Notes: generated by a model not told the origin, from the sequence alone. Positions 16,318 to 25,976 are shown, counted from the first letter of the stretch. The stretch: 64,000 nt of DNA from Candidatus Omnitrophota bacterium (GCA_023485205.1 JAMCZX010000025.1:28436-92435); one strand, 5' to 3'. Numbers and translations: made by a program.

Positions 16318-17923
16318 TAAAAGAATTATATTGTATATTATTTTTATGGGATTTTTGCTTACTGGATGTTCTCCTGCATACTATAAGAAAAGTGCAAATA
16401 AACAGGTTTATGGAATTATTAATGGAAGCAAACTTATGAAGAAATCATTTACAATTGTGCCGCCAAAGCCAACAATAAAATTTTCAAACAAAAAAGAAAA
16501 AATTATAGGATTGAGAAAAGCACTTCTTACTGCTTCCCAGTACAGCAGGGATTATCAGTATCAAAAGGAACAGGTATATCTTACTGCGCTTACCCTTACA
16601 TCAATAATGCCGCAATACAGTCCGGGATATAAACTCCCGGATATAACAGGACAATCAGTATATGAAAATAACGCAGGAACAAAAAGTATAAATTCATCTG
16701 CTAATCTATCATTATTTCAATGGCTTGCGGAAGGGACACAGTTTTCTTTGAACATAACCACAAATTATCTTAAGGGGCTTGCAGAAAATCCAACAAAAAT
16801 TTTCAGCTCTATTCTTACACTAAACATTTTACAGCCGCTTTTTCAAGGAGCTGGAAAAACAGTATTTCTTGCAAATCTTACGCAGGCTGAAAGAAATGTT
16901 GTATATCAAATCCGAAATTTTTTAGAGTATCAACGTTCATTTTCAGTCAGTATTGCTACATCCTATTTAAATCTTGTAGAACAAAAAGCCATTGTTTTAA
17001 ATGATGAAAAAAATTATAAGGCTCTTGTTGAAAATACAAAAATGAGTGAAATGTTATATAAAGCCGGGCAGGTGCCATTTTACCAGGTATCCCAGGCAAA
17101 ACAACAGGAGCTCAGCGCACATAATAGTCTGCTTCAGGCACAGACAAATTATAAAGAGGCATTGGATGGATTTAAAATACAACTTGGCATACCGGTAAAA
17201 TCAGAAATTGCAATTAGCGATAATGAAGTGAAAAAATTATCAAGTTTACCCCTGCCTATACTTTCTTTGGGAATTAACAAAGCTCTATCAATTGGACTAA
17301 AAAAAAGATTGGATTTAATGAATTCAGAAGGAGCCGTAGTTGATGCAAAAAGAGATGTTGTTGTTGCAAAAAGTAACCTGAGAACAAATCTTTCACTGAT
17401 TGCTTCCACCTCTATACCTACCTCTAACACCTCAGCATCTGATTTTCAATCAGATAACGGCTCTTATAACGGGGGTGTTCAATTCAATCTGCCTACAAAT
17501 CGTTTAACTGAAAGAAATGAATACATGGGAAGTTTAATATCTCTTGCAAGGGCCAAAAGAAATTATTCTCTTGTTAAAAATAATGTAATCTTACAAATAA
17601 AAAATGATTATAAAAATCTCCAGCAGGCAGAAAAAAGTTATGAAATTCTGAAAAAAAGTTATGAACTTGAAAAAAGAAATATCAAAGGGACAACTCTTTT
17701 ATTTGAAGCTGGTCGTGCCAGCCAGTTAGATATTCTAAATGCACGCACTGCATATATTGAGGCACAAAATGGGTTTATTTCAGCTAAAATCAACTATCTT
17801 ATTGCTTATCTTCAGTTTTTAACAGACACAGAGACTTTAAAAATCAGCTCATCGGGTGTATGGAATGGCAAATGGAACAATTTAGGCTTAAAAACACAAA
17901 AAAGAGGTGGTAAAAATGTTTAA
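16310..17923 (+). CDS. TolC-family outer-membrane efflux lipoprotein
   Basis: A 537-residue protein with a lipoprotein signal (lipobox LLTGC, cysteine 20) and long alpha-helical segments in two halves. Residues about 215-290 (EQKAIVLNDEKNYKALVENT and on) and 425-500 (KNDYKNLQQAEKSYEIL and on) are typical of the TolC tunnel. Beta stretches near residues 110-150 and 350-390 would insert into the outer membrane. The presence of this protein is direct evidence for a diderm cell. It overlaps the permease by eight bases. Confidence 0.9.
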   Translation: MNNKRIILYIIFMGFLLTGCSPAYYKKSANKQVYGIINGSKLMKKSFTIVPPKPTIKFSNKKEKIIGLRKALLTASQYSRDYQYQKEQVYLTALTLTSIMPQYSPGYKLPDITGQSVYENNAGTKSINSSANLSLFQWLAEGTQFSLNITTNYLKGLAENPTKIFSSILTLNILQPLFQGAGKTVFLANLTQAERNVVYQIRNFLEYQRSFSVSIATSYLNLVEQKAIVLNDEKNYKALVENTKMSEMLYKAGQVPFYQVSQAKQQELSAHNSLLQAQTNYKEALDGFKIQLGIPVKSEIAISDNEVKKLSSLPLPILSLGINKALSIGLKKRLDLMNSEGAVVDAKRDVVVAKSNLRTNLSLIASTSIPTSNTSASDFQSDNGSYNGGVQFNLPTNRLTERNEYMGSLISLARAKRNYSLVKNNVILQIKNDYKNLQQAEKSYEILKKSYELEKRNIKGTTLLFEAGRASQLDILNARTAYIEAQNGFISAKINYLIAYLQFLTDTETLKISSSGVWNGKWNNLGLKTQKRGGKNV

Positions 17924-19484
17924 ATATTTCAAAAAAATTGTTTTAAAAATACCAAAAAAATCAAGGCTTATTTTAACTATAATCATTCTGCTTATTATTA
18001 TAAGTTTATTTGCTGCTAATTCATTAAAACATTCAAAAAATACACTTATAACTGAAACTATAAAAAAAGGTAATCTAAAAGTTGATGTTCTGGGAAGCGG
18101 CACATTAAAAGCAGTCAGGAATCAGGATATTGTATCCGAAGTTAGAGGTCCGGATACAATCCTTTATCTTATTCCACAGGGTACAGTAATAACAGAAACA
18201 GATATTAAACACAAAACAGTCCTTGTCCGTTTAGACCCTTCCAATCTTGATAATCAATTGGCACAGCAGGAGATAAACCTGCAAGATGCAGAATCGGCAT
18301 ATATTGAAGCAAAAGAAAGTTATAGTATGCAGATTAATCAGAATGAAACAAATCTACAACAGGCCCGCCTAAATCTTTATTTTGCCCGTATGGCTCTTGA
18401 GGAATATGTGGGTAAAAATATTTTAACCAAGTTACTGGACAAATCATCTTTAACACCAAAAGAACTTTTGGATGAATCTTCTTCAAAAATAGAAAAATTA
18501 GTTAATAGTCAGGACCTTGCCGGGCAAGCATATCAAAATAAGCAAGAGCTTCAAAATTCTATTAATCTTGCGAACAAAAATCTATCCCAGGATGAAAATA
18601 CCCTTACATGGACAAAAAAATTAGTAAAAGATGGATTCGCAACAAAAGATGAACTTTCAGCAAATACTCTTACTGTTCAATCAGATAAGATAAATTTGGA
18701 ACAGGCGCTAACATCTCTTCAGATATTTGAAAAATATGATTTTAAAAAACAGATTGCGCAGCTTCTTTCAAACTATCGTGTGGCAAAAGAAGGTTTACTC
18801 AGGACCGAAGCTACTGCAAATGAACAGTTAATTCAGGCAAAAAATCTACTTGTGACTAAACAAGCTTCTTATCTTCTGACTCAACAAGATCTTAATCTGA
18901 CAAAAGCTCAGATTGCGAAATGCACAATAACAGCAACACAACCCGGTATAGTTGTTTATGCAACTACTCCTCCAACAAATCAACCAATACAAACAGGAAT
19001 GACTGTTTTTTTGAGACAACCCCTATTATTTATTCCTGATATTTCAAGGATGAAGGTGAAAATGAGAATTCCTGAATCATATATTGCCGAACTAAAAATA
19101 GGGCAGCCGGCAAAAATTACTGTTGGTGCCATTCCAGGTGTTACTTTTAAAGGAGATGTAAAAAAAATATCTTTACTTCCTTCTGCAAAATGGAAATGGC
19201 TCAATCCTGATGTTAATGTTTATGATGTATATGTCAACATAAAAGGAAAGAATAAACTTCTTAAACCAGGAATGATTTCCAAGGTAAAAATTCTTATTGC
19301 TGAGAAAAAAAATATTTTGCTTGTTCCTATTCCTGCAATATATTCTTCACATGGTAAATTATTTTGCAACCGTTTTGTAAATGGACAATCCATCACCACA
19401 CCAATAACGATAGGGCTAAAAAACAATAATTTTGCTGAAGTAATAAAAGGACTTCGTCAAGAAGATAATGTAATACTTCAGTGA
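17916..19484 (+). CDS. Periplasmic adaptor (MacA/HlyD family)
   Basis: A 522-residue membrane-fusion protein. A short basic N-terminus and one membrane helix (residues about 14-34) are followed by a half-lipoyl motif, a very long helical hairpin (residues about 115-330, for example QQEINLQDAESAYIEAKESY), the returning lipoyl half (KCTITATQPGIVVYATTPP) and beta-barrel domains. It should bridge the MacB-like permease and the TolC-like channel encoded upstream. I chose the ATG at 17916 because AGAGGTGG precedes it by five bases; an in-frame GTG at 17907 lies inside that binding site. The extended helical region is longer than in MacA. Confidence 0.88.
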   Translation: MFKYFKKIVLKIPKKSRLILTIIILLIIISLFAANSLKHSKNTLITETIKKGNLKVDVLGSGTLKAVRNQDIVSEVRGPDTILYLIPQGTVITETDIKHKTVLVRLDPSNLDNQLAQQEINLQDAESAYIEAKESYSMQINQNETNLQQARLNLYFARMALEEYVGKNILTKLLDKSSLTPKELLDESSSKIEKLVNSQDLAGQAYQNKQELQNSINLANKNLSQDENTLTWTKKLVKDGFATKDELSANTLTVQSDKINLEQALTSLQIFEKYDFKKQIAQLLSNYRVAKEGLLRTEATANEQLIQAKNLLVTKQASYLLTQQDLNLTKAQIAKCTITATQPGIVVYATTPPTNQPIQTGMTVFLRQPLLFIPDISRMKVKMRIPESYIAELKIGQPAKITVGAIPGVTFKGDVKKISLLPSAKWKWLNPDVNVYDVYVNIKGKNKLLKPGMISKVKILIAEKKNILLVPIPAIYSSHGKLFCNRFVNGQSITTPITIGLKNNNFAEVIKGLRQEDNVILQ

Positions 19485-19536
19485 AGATTGAAGTTATAAA
19501 AATTATCTATTTCTTCTGAAAAATGAAAAATGAGAA

Positions 19537-19542
19537 TATAAT
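19537..19542 (+). promoter_or_regulatory. -10 element just ahead of tsaE
   Basis: A perfect TATAAT ends nine bases before the tsaE ATG, so transcription should begin within a few bases of the start codon. There is no Shine-Dalgarno sequence in between, and the -35 region is poor. This points to a leaderless or nearly leaderless tsaE message. Confidence 0.4.
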
Positions 19543-19551
19543 TATTCTTAT

Positions 19552-19980
19552 ATGAAAAAATATTTTATTACTAATAGCCCTGAAAATACAGAAAATGCCG
19601 GGAAAAAACTGGCAAAAAGATTGACGGCTTCAGACATTGTTATCTTTAAAGGCCCTTTTGGTTGTGGTAAAACAACTATGGTCCGGGGCATAATAAAACA
19701 CCTGACCGGCGAAAACGTTATTACCAGTCCATCATTCGTTATACTTAATGAATATAATGGGAAAATACCTGTGTACCATTTTGACCTTTACAGGATTACA
19801 AACCCCGGAGATATTGAGACAACAGGTTATCAGGATTATACCGGGAAAGGACTTGTTCTTATAGAATGGCCTGAAAAGATTATTCCTCTGATAAAGCAAA
19901 AATACATAGAAGTAAATATAGAATATACGTCTTTTAAAAAAAGGAAGATAAACATAAAAAATGAGAAAACTCATAATTAA
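19552..19980 (+). CDS. tsaE: tRNA threonylcarbamoyladenosine biosynthesis ATPase TsaE
   Basis: TsaE is the small ATPase that works with TsaB and TsaD to place the t6A modification at position 37 of ANN-decoding tRNAs. The 142-residue length is typical. Walker A is FKGPFGCGKTTMVRG (about residues 33-47). TSPSFVILNEY, VYHFDLYRI and GLVLIEWPEKI are family motifs. Its 3' end overlaps the following permease by 20 bases, so an essential tRNA-modification gene heads a transport operon. The ATG has no ribosome binding site (see the -10 element just upstream). Confidence 0.95.
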   Translation: MKKYFITNSPENTENAGKKLAKRLTASDIVIFKGPFGCGKTTMVRGIIKHLTGENVITSPSFVILNEYNGKIPVYHFDLYRITNPGDIETTGYQDYTGKGLVLIEWPEKIIPLIKQKYIEVNIEYTSFKKRKINIKNEKTHN

Positions 19981-20926
19981 AAGATTATTGCACATCATTC
20001 CTATCATCATCGGTATGAGTTTTATTTCATTCCTTATGATAAGATTCTCACCCGGCAGTCCATTTACTTCCTTAAGGATGAATCCTGAAATATCCCCGGC
20101 AACAATAGATGCACTAAAAAAAAGTTTTGGATGGAATAAACCCCCTATTATCCAGTATCTTGACTGGCTTAAAAATCTTTGTGTATTAAATTTCGGAATA
20201 TCTTTTTCATATCACATACCTGTTCTTACTCTTATAAAATACCATCTGAAAAACACTCTTTGTCTTGCGCTTTTTTCCCTGTCATTAAGCTGGGTCCTTG
20301 CTGTTCCGCTTGGTGTCATTGCCGGATACAGGGAAAAAAAATTTATTGATAAATTCCTTTCATCCATTGCGTACATATCCATATCTCTCCCCTCCTTTTT
20401 TGTTGCTCTTCTTTTTGTATATTTTATAAGTAAGACCAATATTCTGCCTCTTGGCGGGACACGTTCCCTTTTTGGTTCCCACGTTACGTCCTACCAGCAT
20501 TTTATTGATTATCTTTCTCATCTTCTTGTTCCGGGTCTTGTCTTGACTTTTGTAAACCTCGGGTGGATTTTCAGACTTATGAGGAATAACTTTATAGAGG
20601 TATATCATTCTCCATACATAACTACCGCATGGGCAAAAGGTCTTTCCACAAAAAACGTCTTGTTCAGGCATGCTTTTAAAAATGCCATAAACCCGATGCT
20701 CACAATACTTGGACTTGAGATAGGAAGTCTTCTGAATGGAGCGGCACTGACTGAAATTATATGCGGGTGGCCGGGTATGGGAATCCTTATACTCCATGCC
20801 GTTTTGTCAAAAGACATGTATGTTGTAATGGGTTCGCTGGTTATAAGCGGGGCTCTTTTGATTCTCGGAAATCTGATTGGGGATATTCTTCTTCTTTTAA
20901 CTGACCCGAGGATAAAAATATCATGA
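19961..20926 (+). CDS. Peptide-type ABC transporter permease (DppB/OppB family)
   Basis: A 321-residue inner-membrane permease with six helices. It starts LIIKRLLHIIPIIIGMSFISF, the usual N-terminus of the DppB group, and carries the coupling-helix segment YITTAWAKGLSTKNVLFRHAFKN near residue 215 and NGAALTEIICGWPGMG near 260. It overlaps tsaE by 20 bases and the second permease by four. Substrates of this family include peptides, nickel and oligosaccharides, and the sequence does not decide between them. Confidence 0.92.
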   Translation: MRKLIIKRLLHIIPIIIGMSFISFLMIRFSPGSPFTSLRMNPEISPATIDALKKSFGWNKPPIIQYLDWLKNLCVLNFGISFSYHIPVLTLIKYHLKNTLCLALFSLSLSWVLAVPLGVIAGYREKKFIDKFLSSIAYISISLPSFFVALLFVYFISKTNILPLGGTRSLFGSHVTSYQHFIDYLSHLLVPGLVLTFVNLGWIFRLMRNNFIEVYHSPYITTAWAKGLSTKNVLFRHAFKNAINPMLTILGLEIGSLLNGAALTEIICGWPGMGILILHAVLSKDMYVVMGSLVISGALLILGNLIGDILLLLTDPRIKIS

Positions 20927-21981
20927 GGATTTTTTTACAAAGACTAAAAAGATACAGCAGGCTTGGCTATTTGAGCTTTATATTTCTTGTGGTATTTTAT
21001 TTTATTGCATTTTTTGCAGATTTGTTTGTTCCGTATAATTATACCCACCAGTGGCTATCAAAATCTTTTTGTCCCCCGACAAAAATACATTTTATCGGGC
21101 CCCGGGGGCATTTTCATTTCATACCATTTGTTTATAACGAGACTCTTGTAAATCCGGCATTAAGAATATACAAAGAGAATAAAACAAAAATGTATCCTAT
21201 TCATTTTTTTGTTACAGGACCGGAAAGAAAGATTTTCCGGCTCTTCAAAACAGATAAGTATCTTTTCGGGGTTCAAAAACCAGCAGGTATATTTTTATTC
21301 GGGACCGACATTTATGGAAGGGATTTATTTTCCCGGCTTCTTTACGGCGCACGGATTTCTCTCTCTATCAGTTTAATCGGTGTCATGTTTTCTTTTATCT
21401 TTGGACTTATTACGGGTGGTATAGCGGGATATTATGGTGGTGTTATTGATTATCTTATAATGAGATTTACAGAAATACTCATGGTTTTTCCTTCTTTTTA
21501 TCTTATGCTTGCTCTCAGGGCGGCATTTCCTTTAAGTCTTTCAAGCGTCCAGGTATATTTTCTGATTGTTCTTATTTTAAGCATTATCGGATGGGCAGGT
21601 CTTGCAAGAATTATCAGGGGTATGGTTCTTTCAATCAAGGAGGAGGAATATGTTTTGGCTGCCAAATCCATTGGAATTTCAGATTTCAGAATTATAGTAT
21701 CACATATTATCCCCAACACGTTTTCTTATACAATAACGGCATTAACCATAGCTGTTCCTGGCTATATTATAGGTGAAGCTGCTTTAAGTTTGTTGGGTCT
21801 TGGAATACAGGAACCCTATCCGAGTTGGGGGAATATTTTAAGTTCAACAATAGGAAATCTTCGGGTTTTAACATATGACCCATGGATGCTTATACCTGGT
21901 TTTTTTATATTTTTTGTTCTTATAAATTTTAATTTTCTTGGAGATGTTCTGAGAAGTGTACTAGACCCGAAAAACTGGTAA
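20923..21981 (+). CDS. Peptide-type ABC transporter permease (DppC/OppC family)
   Basis: A 352-residue permease partner of the preceding gene. After the first helix it has a long periplasmic loop (about residues 35-125) of the enlarged OppC type. The motif FGTDIYGRDLFSRLLYGARISLS and the EAA segment EEYVLAAKSIGISDFRIIVSH follow, ending in helices and LDPKNW. The large loop is present in a subgroup usually found with oligopeptide systems in diderms. It stops one base before the ATP-binding gene. Confidence 0.92.
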   Translation: MRIFLQRLKRYSRLGYLSFIFLVVFYFIAFFADLFVPYNYTHQWLSKSFCPPTKIHFIGPRGHFHFIPFVYNETLVNPALRIYKENKTKMYPIHFFVTGPERKIFRLFKTDKYLFGVQKPAGIFLFGTDIYGRDLFSRLLYGARISLSISLIGVMFSFIFGLITGGIAGYYGGVIDYLIMRFTEILMVFPSFYLMLALRAAFPLSLSSVQVYFLIVLILSIIGWAGLARIIRGMVLSIKEEEYVLAAKSIGISDFRIIVSHIIPNTFSYTITALTIAVPGYIIGEAALSLLGLGIQEPYPSWGNILSSTIGNLRVLTYDPWMLIPGFFIFFVLINFNFLGDVLRSVLDPKNW

Positions 21982-21982
21982 A

Positions 21983-22795
21983 ATGGAAAAAATTATTCAG
22001 ATGGCAGATTTAAGTATTTCCCGTTTTACGATTTCAGGAGAATGGTTGAATATCATTGATAATATAGACCTGGATATTTTTAAAAATGAAATATTCTGTC
22101 TTGTAGGGGAATCAGGCTCGGGAAAAACAACGCTTGCACTTTCTATTCTTAAATTGCTGCCGTTCTCATTTGAAACAATCAATGGCAGTATTTTGTTTGA
22201 AGGTAAAGATATTATAAAAATGAATAAGGATGAAATACAAAAAATAAGAGGTAAAAAAATTTCCATGATATTCCAGGAACCCTCTGCCTATCTTAACCCG
22301 CTGATGATATCAGGGGAACAGATAAAAGAATCCCTGAAAGAAAATGAAAAAGATAAAAAATCCAGAGTCATTGATATTTTAAAAGAGGTGGGATTGGAGG
22401 AAAATCATTATTTTTCTTATCCGCACCAGTTAAGCGGAGGAATGCAACAAAGGGTTATGATAGCCATGGCAATTATAAACAAGCCCTCCCTTTTATTGGC
22501 TGATGAACCAACTACTGCACTTGATGTTCTTACAATTCACCAGATAATACATATGTTAAAAGAACTACAGAAAAAATATGGAATGAGTATATTGTTCATA
22601 ACACATGACCTTTCTATAGGAATAGAAATAGCCGATAGAATAGGAATTATATATAAAGGCGGAATAGTGGAAATCTTTAAACCTGACCGGCTTGAAAATT
22701 TATCACATCCGTATAGCAGGAAATTATTTAACTCCATGATTGGCAGGTATAAAAAAGGGGAAAGAATTAAAACTACAGATGGAAAAAATACTTGA
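21983..22795 (+). CDS. Peptide-type ABC transporter ATP-binding protein (DppD/OppD family)
   Basis: A 270-residue ATPase with Walker [17 protein letters not shown], the Q-loop IFQEPSAYLNPLM, signature QLSGGMQQRVMIAMAI and Walker B LLADEPTTALDVLT. It is about 50 residues shorter than typical OppD, lacking most of the C-terminal extension that holds a cysteine cluster in some relatives. It follows the second permease by one base and overlaps the true start of the next ATPase by 17 bases. Confidence 0.92.
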   Translation: MEKIIQMADLSISRFTISGEWLNIIDNIDLDIFKNEIFCLVGESGSGKTTLALSILKLLPFSFETINGSILFEGKDIIKMNKDEIQKIRGKKISMIFQEPSAYLNPLMISGEQIKESLKENEKDKKSRVIDILKEVGLEENHYFSYPHQLSGGMQQRVMIAMAIINKPSLLLADEPTTALDVLTIHQIIHMLKELQKKYGMSILFITHDLSIGIEIADRIGIIYKGGIVEIFKPDRLENLSHPYSRKLFNSMIGRYKKGERIKTTDGKNT

Positions 22796-23654
22796 AATAA
22801 AAAACATTAAAAAAGGTTTTACAGTAAAGGATACGTTTGGATTAAAAGAAAGAAAAATTGAAGCGCTGAAAGACGTATCCTTTAACGTATATGAAGGGGA
22901 AAATTTTGGTATAGTAGGAGAATCAGGCTCTGGTAAAACAACACTTGCAAAGGTTATTCTTTTTCTTGTAAAACCTGACAGCGGTAAAATTTTTTTCAGA
23001 AATGAGGAATTAACAGGGTTTTCAGGAAAAAAAATTTCAACATACAGGAGAAACACAAGCATAATCTTTCAAAATCCTTATAAATCCTTAAATCCACGTT
23101 TTACAGCGGGAAAAACCATATCCGAGGCTATACCTGAAAAAAATATTACAGAAAAGAAAAAAAGGGCTGAAGAACTGCTTAAATTAGTCGGACTTGATTC
23201 CTCTTATTATCACAGGTTTCCCCACCAGTTAAGCGGCGGGGAAAGACAAAGGATAGCAATTGCAAGAGCAATAGCAGGTCAGCCATTACTGATAATTGCT
23301 GATGAACCCACGGCAAATTTGGATGCATCCATTCAGGGGCAGATTGTAAATCTTTTAATGGACATTAAAACAGAATTGGGTATTACGTATATTTTTATTT
23401 CACATGACCTTAAACTTATAGATTATTTATGTGACAGGGTTGCTGTCATATATAAAGGAAGAATTGTGGAAATTGGAACAGCACAACAGATATCAAATAA
23501 TCCTTTTCATCCATATACAAAAATTTTATTAAATCCCGATGCAGAACAAATAGATATAAAAGAAAATATGGAAGGCTCTGAACTTGTTGAAATTGAACCG
23601 GAACATCTTGTAAGAAAAAATTCTTTACCAGAAAAAGAAAATGTAATACAATAA
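22779..23654 (+). CDS. Peptide-type ABC transporter ATP-binding protein (DppF/OppF family)
   Basis: A 291-residue ATPase pairing with the preceding one. It has Walker [33 protein letters not shown], signature QLSGGERQRIAIARAI and Walker B IIADEPTANLDASIQG. An in-frame TTG at 22740 would add 13 residues inside the upstream gene. I prefer the ATG at 22779, which starts the family's usual N-terminus (EKILEIKNIKKGF); a purine-rich AAAAAAGGGGAAAG lies upstream. No periplasmic binding protein gene accompanies the four transporter genes. Confidence 0.9.
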   Translation: MEKILEIKNIKKGFTVKDTFGLKERKIEALKDVSFNVYEGENFGIVGESGSGKTTLAKVILFLVKPDSGKIFFRNEELTGFSGKKISTYRRNTSIIFQNPYKSLNPRFTAGKTISEAIPEKNITEKKKRAEELLKLVGLDSSYYHRFPHQLSGGERQRIAIARAIAGQPLLIIADEPTANLDASIQGQIVNLLMDIKTELGITYIFISHDLKLIDYLCDRVAVIYKGRIVEIGTAQQISNNPFHPYTKILLNPDAEQIDIKENMEGSELVEIEPEHLVRKNSLPEKENVIQ

Positions 23655-23675
23655 TAAAATATAAATGGAGATATT

Positions 23676-24320
23676 ATGGCGGAAAATGGTCAGAAAATAG
23701 AAAAACAGATTGTTCTTCCGGTAAAAAATGCTTTACAGATGAGCATAAGAAGCATAAGAAGCAGATTTGGCAGGTCATCTATAGTAACAATGTCCATTGT
23801 TTTTGGTATTGCTTTTTTTATGTCGGTTATGGCCAATAATGCATTTATTGCAAGTATTCTTAAAAGCGGACCGGAAAGCCTCAAGGTGATTTTACAACAA
23901 AATTCCAGTAATATGGGTGCAAGACAAATATGGCTTATAGCCCTTTCTCTTGTAGTATGCACAGTAGGTATTATCAATTCAATGTTAATGTCTGTAACCG
24001 AAAGGTCAAGAGAGATCGGGACTATGAAATGCTTAGGGGCCCTTGACCATTTTGTTGTAGAGCTTTTTCTTATAGAAGCATTCATACAGGGGATTATTGG
24101 TTCCATTATCGGTATTGTCATAGGGGTTTTATTCACAACGCTCAGTGTTCTTTTTCAGTATAAAGGAATTATATTTTCGCTTTTTCCCGTCATCCAGATT
24201 TTAAAATATTCATTAATGGGGCTTATTTTAGGGACATTTTTAACCATAATTGGAGCCCTCTACCCTTCTTATCTATCTGCAAGAATGGAACCTGCAGAAG
24301 CAATAAGAAGAGAAGTATAA
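23676..24320 (+). CDS. Minimal FtsX-type ABC permease without the periplasmic domain
   Basis: A 214-residue protein that keeps the N-terminal amphipathic segment and first helix of MacB-like permeases (SIRSIRSRFGRSSIVTMSIVFGIAFF). After only about 35 residues it passes straight to the three-helix FtsX module (VGIINSMLMSVTERSREIGTMKCLGA and on, ending SARMEPAEAIRREV). The 200-residue periplasmic domain seen in the gene at 15049 is absent, and the reading frame is clean across the junction. It precedes a matching ATPase. Such short permeases may move lipids or lipoproteins or may gate a partner; the role is unknown. Confidence 0.8.
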   Translation: MAENGQKIEKQIVLPVKNALQMSIRSIRSRFGRSSIVTMSIVFGIAFFMSVMANNAFIASILKSGPESLKVILQQNSSNMGARQIWLIALSLVVCTVGIINSMLMSVTERSREIGTMKCLGALDHFVVELFLIEAFIQGIIGSIIGIVIGVLFTTLSVLFQYKGIIFSLFPVIQILKYSLMGLILGTFLTIIGALYPSYLSARMEPAEAIRREV

Positions 24321-24436
24321 GACCGGAATTCTATAAGTTTGGATTGTCTTTAATGCTTTATTTGAAAAAAAGTATTTATAAAGCAGGAAAGAGCAATCCA
24401 GAACTTAATTCTTACTTTAAGCCAAAGGAGAAAAAA

Positions 24437-25168
24437 ATGCCAAAAGAAACTATTGTAAGGACAATATCTGTAAAAAAAACATATTTATTGGGGAAAATAC
24501 CGCTTGACGTGTTAAAAGGTGTGGATATTGAAATTCATAGAGGGGAATATATTTCAATTATGGGTCCTTCAGGAAGTGGCAAGACGACTCTTTTTAATAT
24601 GATAGGAGGACTTGATAAACCATCGGAAGGCAAGGTCTATATTGATGAAGTTGACATTGCACAGCTTGATGCCTATGAACTTGCATGGCTAAGATGCAGG
24701 AAAATAGGATATATCTTCCAGACGTTTAACCTTATCCCGGTAATGACAGCTCTTGAAAACATTACGCTTCCCATGATTTTTGGAGGAATGAATACGGATG
24801 ACTCCATGAGTAAGGCAAAACAGCTTCTTGAAACAGTCGGGCTTGGACACAGATTACATCATAAGCCTTTTGAACTTTCCGGCGGGCAGCAGCAAAGGGT
24901 TGCGATTGCCAGGGCTTTTGCAAATGACCCGGCAATTATTCTCGCGGATGAACCTACAGGAAATCTTGACCTTAAAACAGGAAAAGAAATTATAAATCTG
25001 CTTAAGAATATGAATAAACAAAAATCCGTCAGTATTATTACTGCAACCCATGATTTAAAAATGTTGGACGTTTCTGACAGGATTGTATGGATAAGAGATG
25101 GTATGGTGGAAAGAATAGAAGACAGGGCAAATCTTGATATTCAGGTGGGACAGGTTGAAGATGAATAA
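24437..25168 (+). CDS. ABC transporter ATP-binding protein, MacB/LolD type
   Basis: A 243-residue ATPase with Walker [30 protein letters not shown], signature [16 protein letters not shown] and Walker [16 protein letters not shown]. The open frame extends upstream to 24344. I chose the ATG at 24437 because AAAGGAG lies seven bases before it and the family N-terminus ([14 protein letters not shown]) begins there. It should power the minimal FtsX permease just upstream. Its stop overlaps proC by eight bases. Confidence 0.9.
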   Translation: MPKETIVRTISVKKTYLLGKIPLDVLKGVDIEIHRGEYISIMGPSGSGKTTLFNMIGGLDKPSEGKVYIDEVDIAQLDAYELAWLRCRKIGYIFQTFNLIPVMTALENITLPMIFGGMNTDDSMSKAKQLLETVGLGHRLHHKPFELSGGQQQRVAIARAFANDPAIILADEPTGNLDLKTGKEIINLLKNMNKQKSVSIITATHDLKMLDVSDRIVWIRDGMVERIEDRANLDIQVGQVEDE

Positions 25169-25976
25169 AAATGAACGTGTCGGTATTATTGGCTGTGGAA
25201 ATATGGGAACTGCTTTCATAGAAGGTCTTTTATCCTCCAATACATTTCAGGCTGATAAAATATATGTTTCAGATACTGATATTGAGAAAATCAAAAATAT
25301 CCAAAAAAAATATAAAGTCCATTCTGATACAATAAGCGGCCTTGTCATGGAATGTAACATTATCTGTCTTATTGTAAAACCCAAAGACATAAAAACAGTT
25401 TGCCTTGAAATAAAAAAATTTATTGCTCACAACAAAATAATTATTTCTTTTATTGCAGGTATTAAAATTAGCCGGATTGAACAGATTTTTGAAAAAGACG
25501 TTCCTGTTTTGAGAATAATGCCCAATCTTTCTGTTTCTATCGGCAAGGGAATCATAGGATATTCCAAAGGGAAATATTTCCCTGATTCTTTATTACAGAA
25601 AATAGCACCCATATTCAAAAATCTTGGTTTTTTATTTCCTATTAATGAAGAAAAAATGTATTTGTTGACTGCTGTTTCCGGGAGTGGACCCGGATACCTT
25701 TTTTATTTTGGGGAGATTATTTATAAAATCCTTTTGAATAATGGTTTTTCCCATGAATCTTCAAAAAAAATTGTTGGATATCTTTTTGAAGGTTCAGGAA
25801 AAATGATGAATGAAAATGAAGATGAGCCGGGAATTTTAAAGGCCCGGGTTTCTTCTCCCGGAGGGACAACGGTTGCAGGTCTTGAAGTATTAAAAAAATA
25901 CAGGATAGAAGAGATTTTCAGGGAAGTTATAAAAACTGCTGAAGAAAAAGCAATAGAACTTTCTGCCGAGCTATAA
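25161..25976 (+). CDS. proC: Pyrroline-5-carboxylate reductase
   Basis: ProC reduces pyrroline-5-carboxylate to proline with NAD(P)H. The 271-residue protein has the Rossmann start RVGIIGCGNMGTAFIEGLL, the VKPKDI segment, SGSGPGYLFYFGE and the C-terminal RVSSPGGTTVAGLEVL signature. I use the ATG at 25161, which fits the family length; an in-frame ATG at 25134 lies deeper in the ABC gene and adds nine unrelated residues. It ends seven bases from the convergent FlgO-like gene. Confidence 0.95.
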   Translation: MNKNERVGIIGCGNMGTAFIEGLLSSNTFQADKIYVSDTDIEKIKNIQKKYKVHSDTISGLVMECNIICLIVKPKDIKTVCLEIKKFIAHNKIIISFIAGIKISRIEQIFEKDVPVLRIMPNLSVSIGKGIIGYSKGKYFPDSLLQKIAPIFKNLGFLFPINEEKMYLLTAVSGSGPGYLFYFGEIIYKILLNNGFSHESSKKIVGYLFEGSGKMMNENEDEPGILKARVSSPGGTTVAGLEVLKKYRIEEIFREVIKTAEEKAIELSAEL

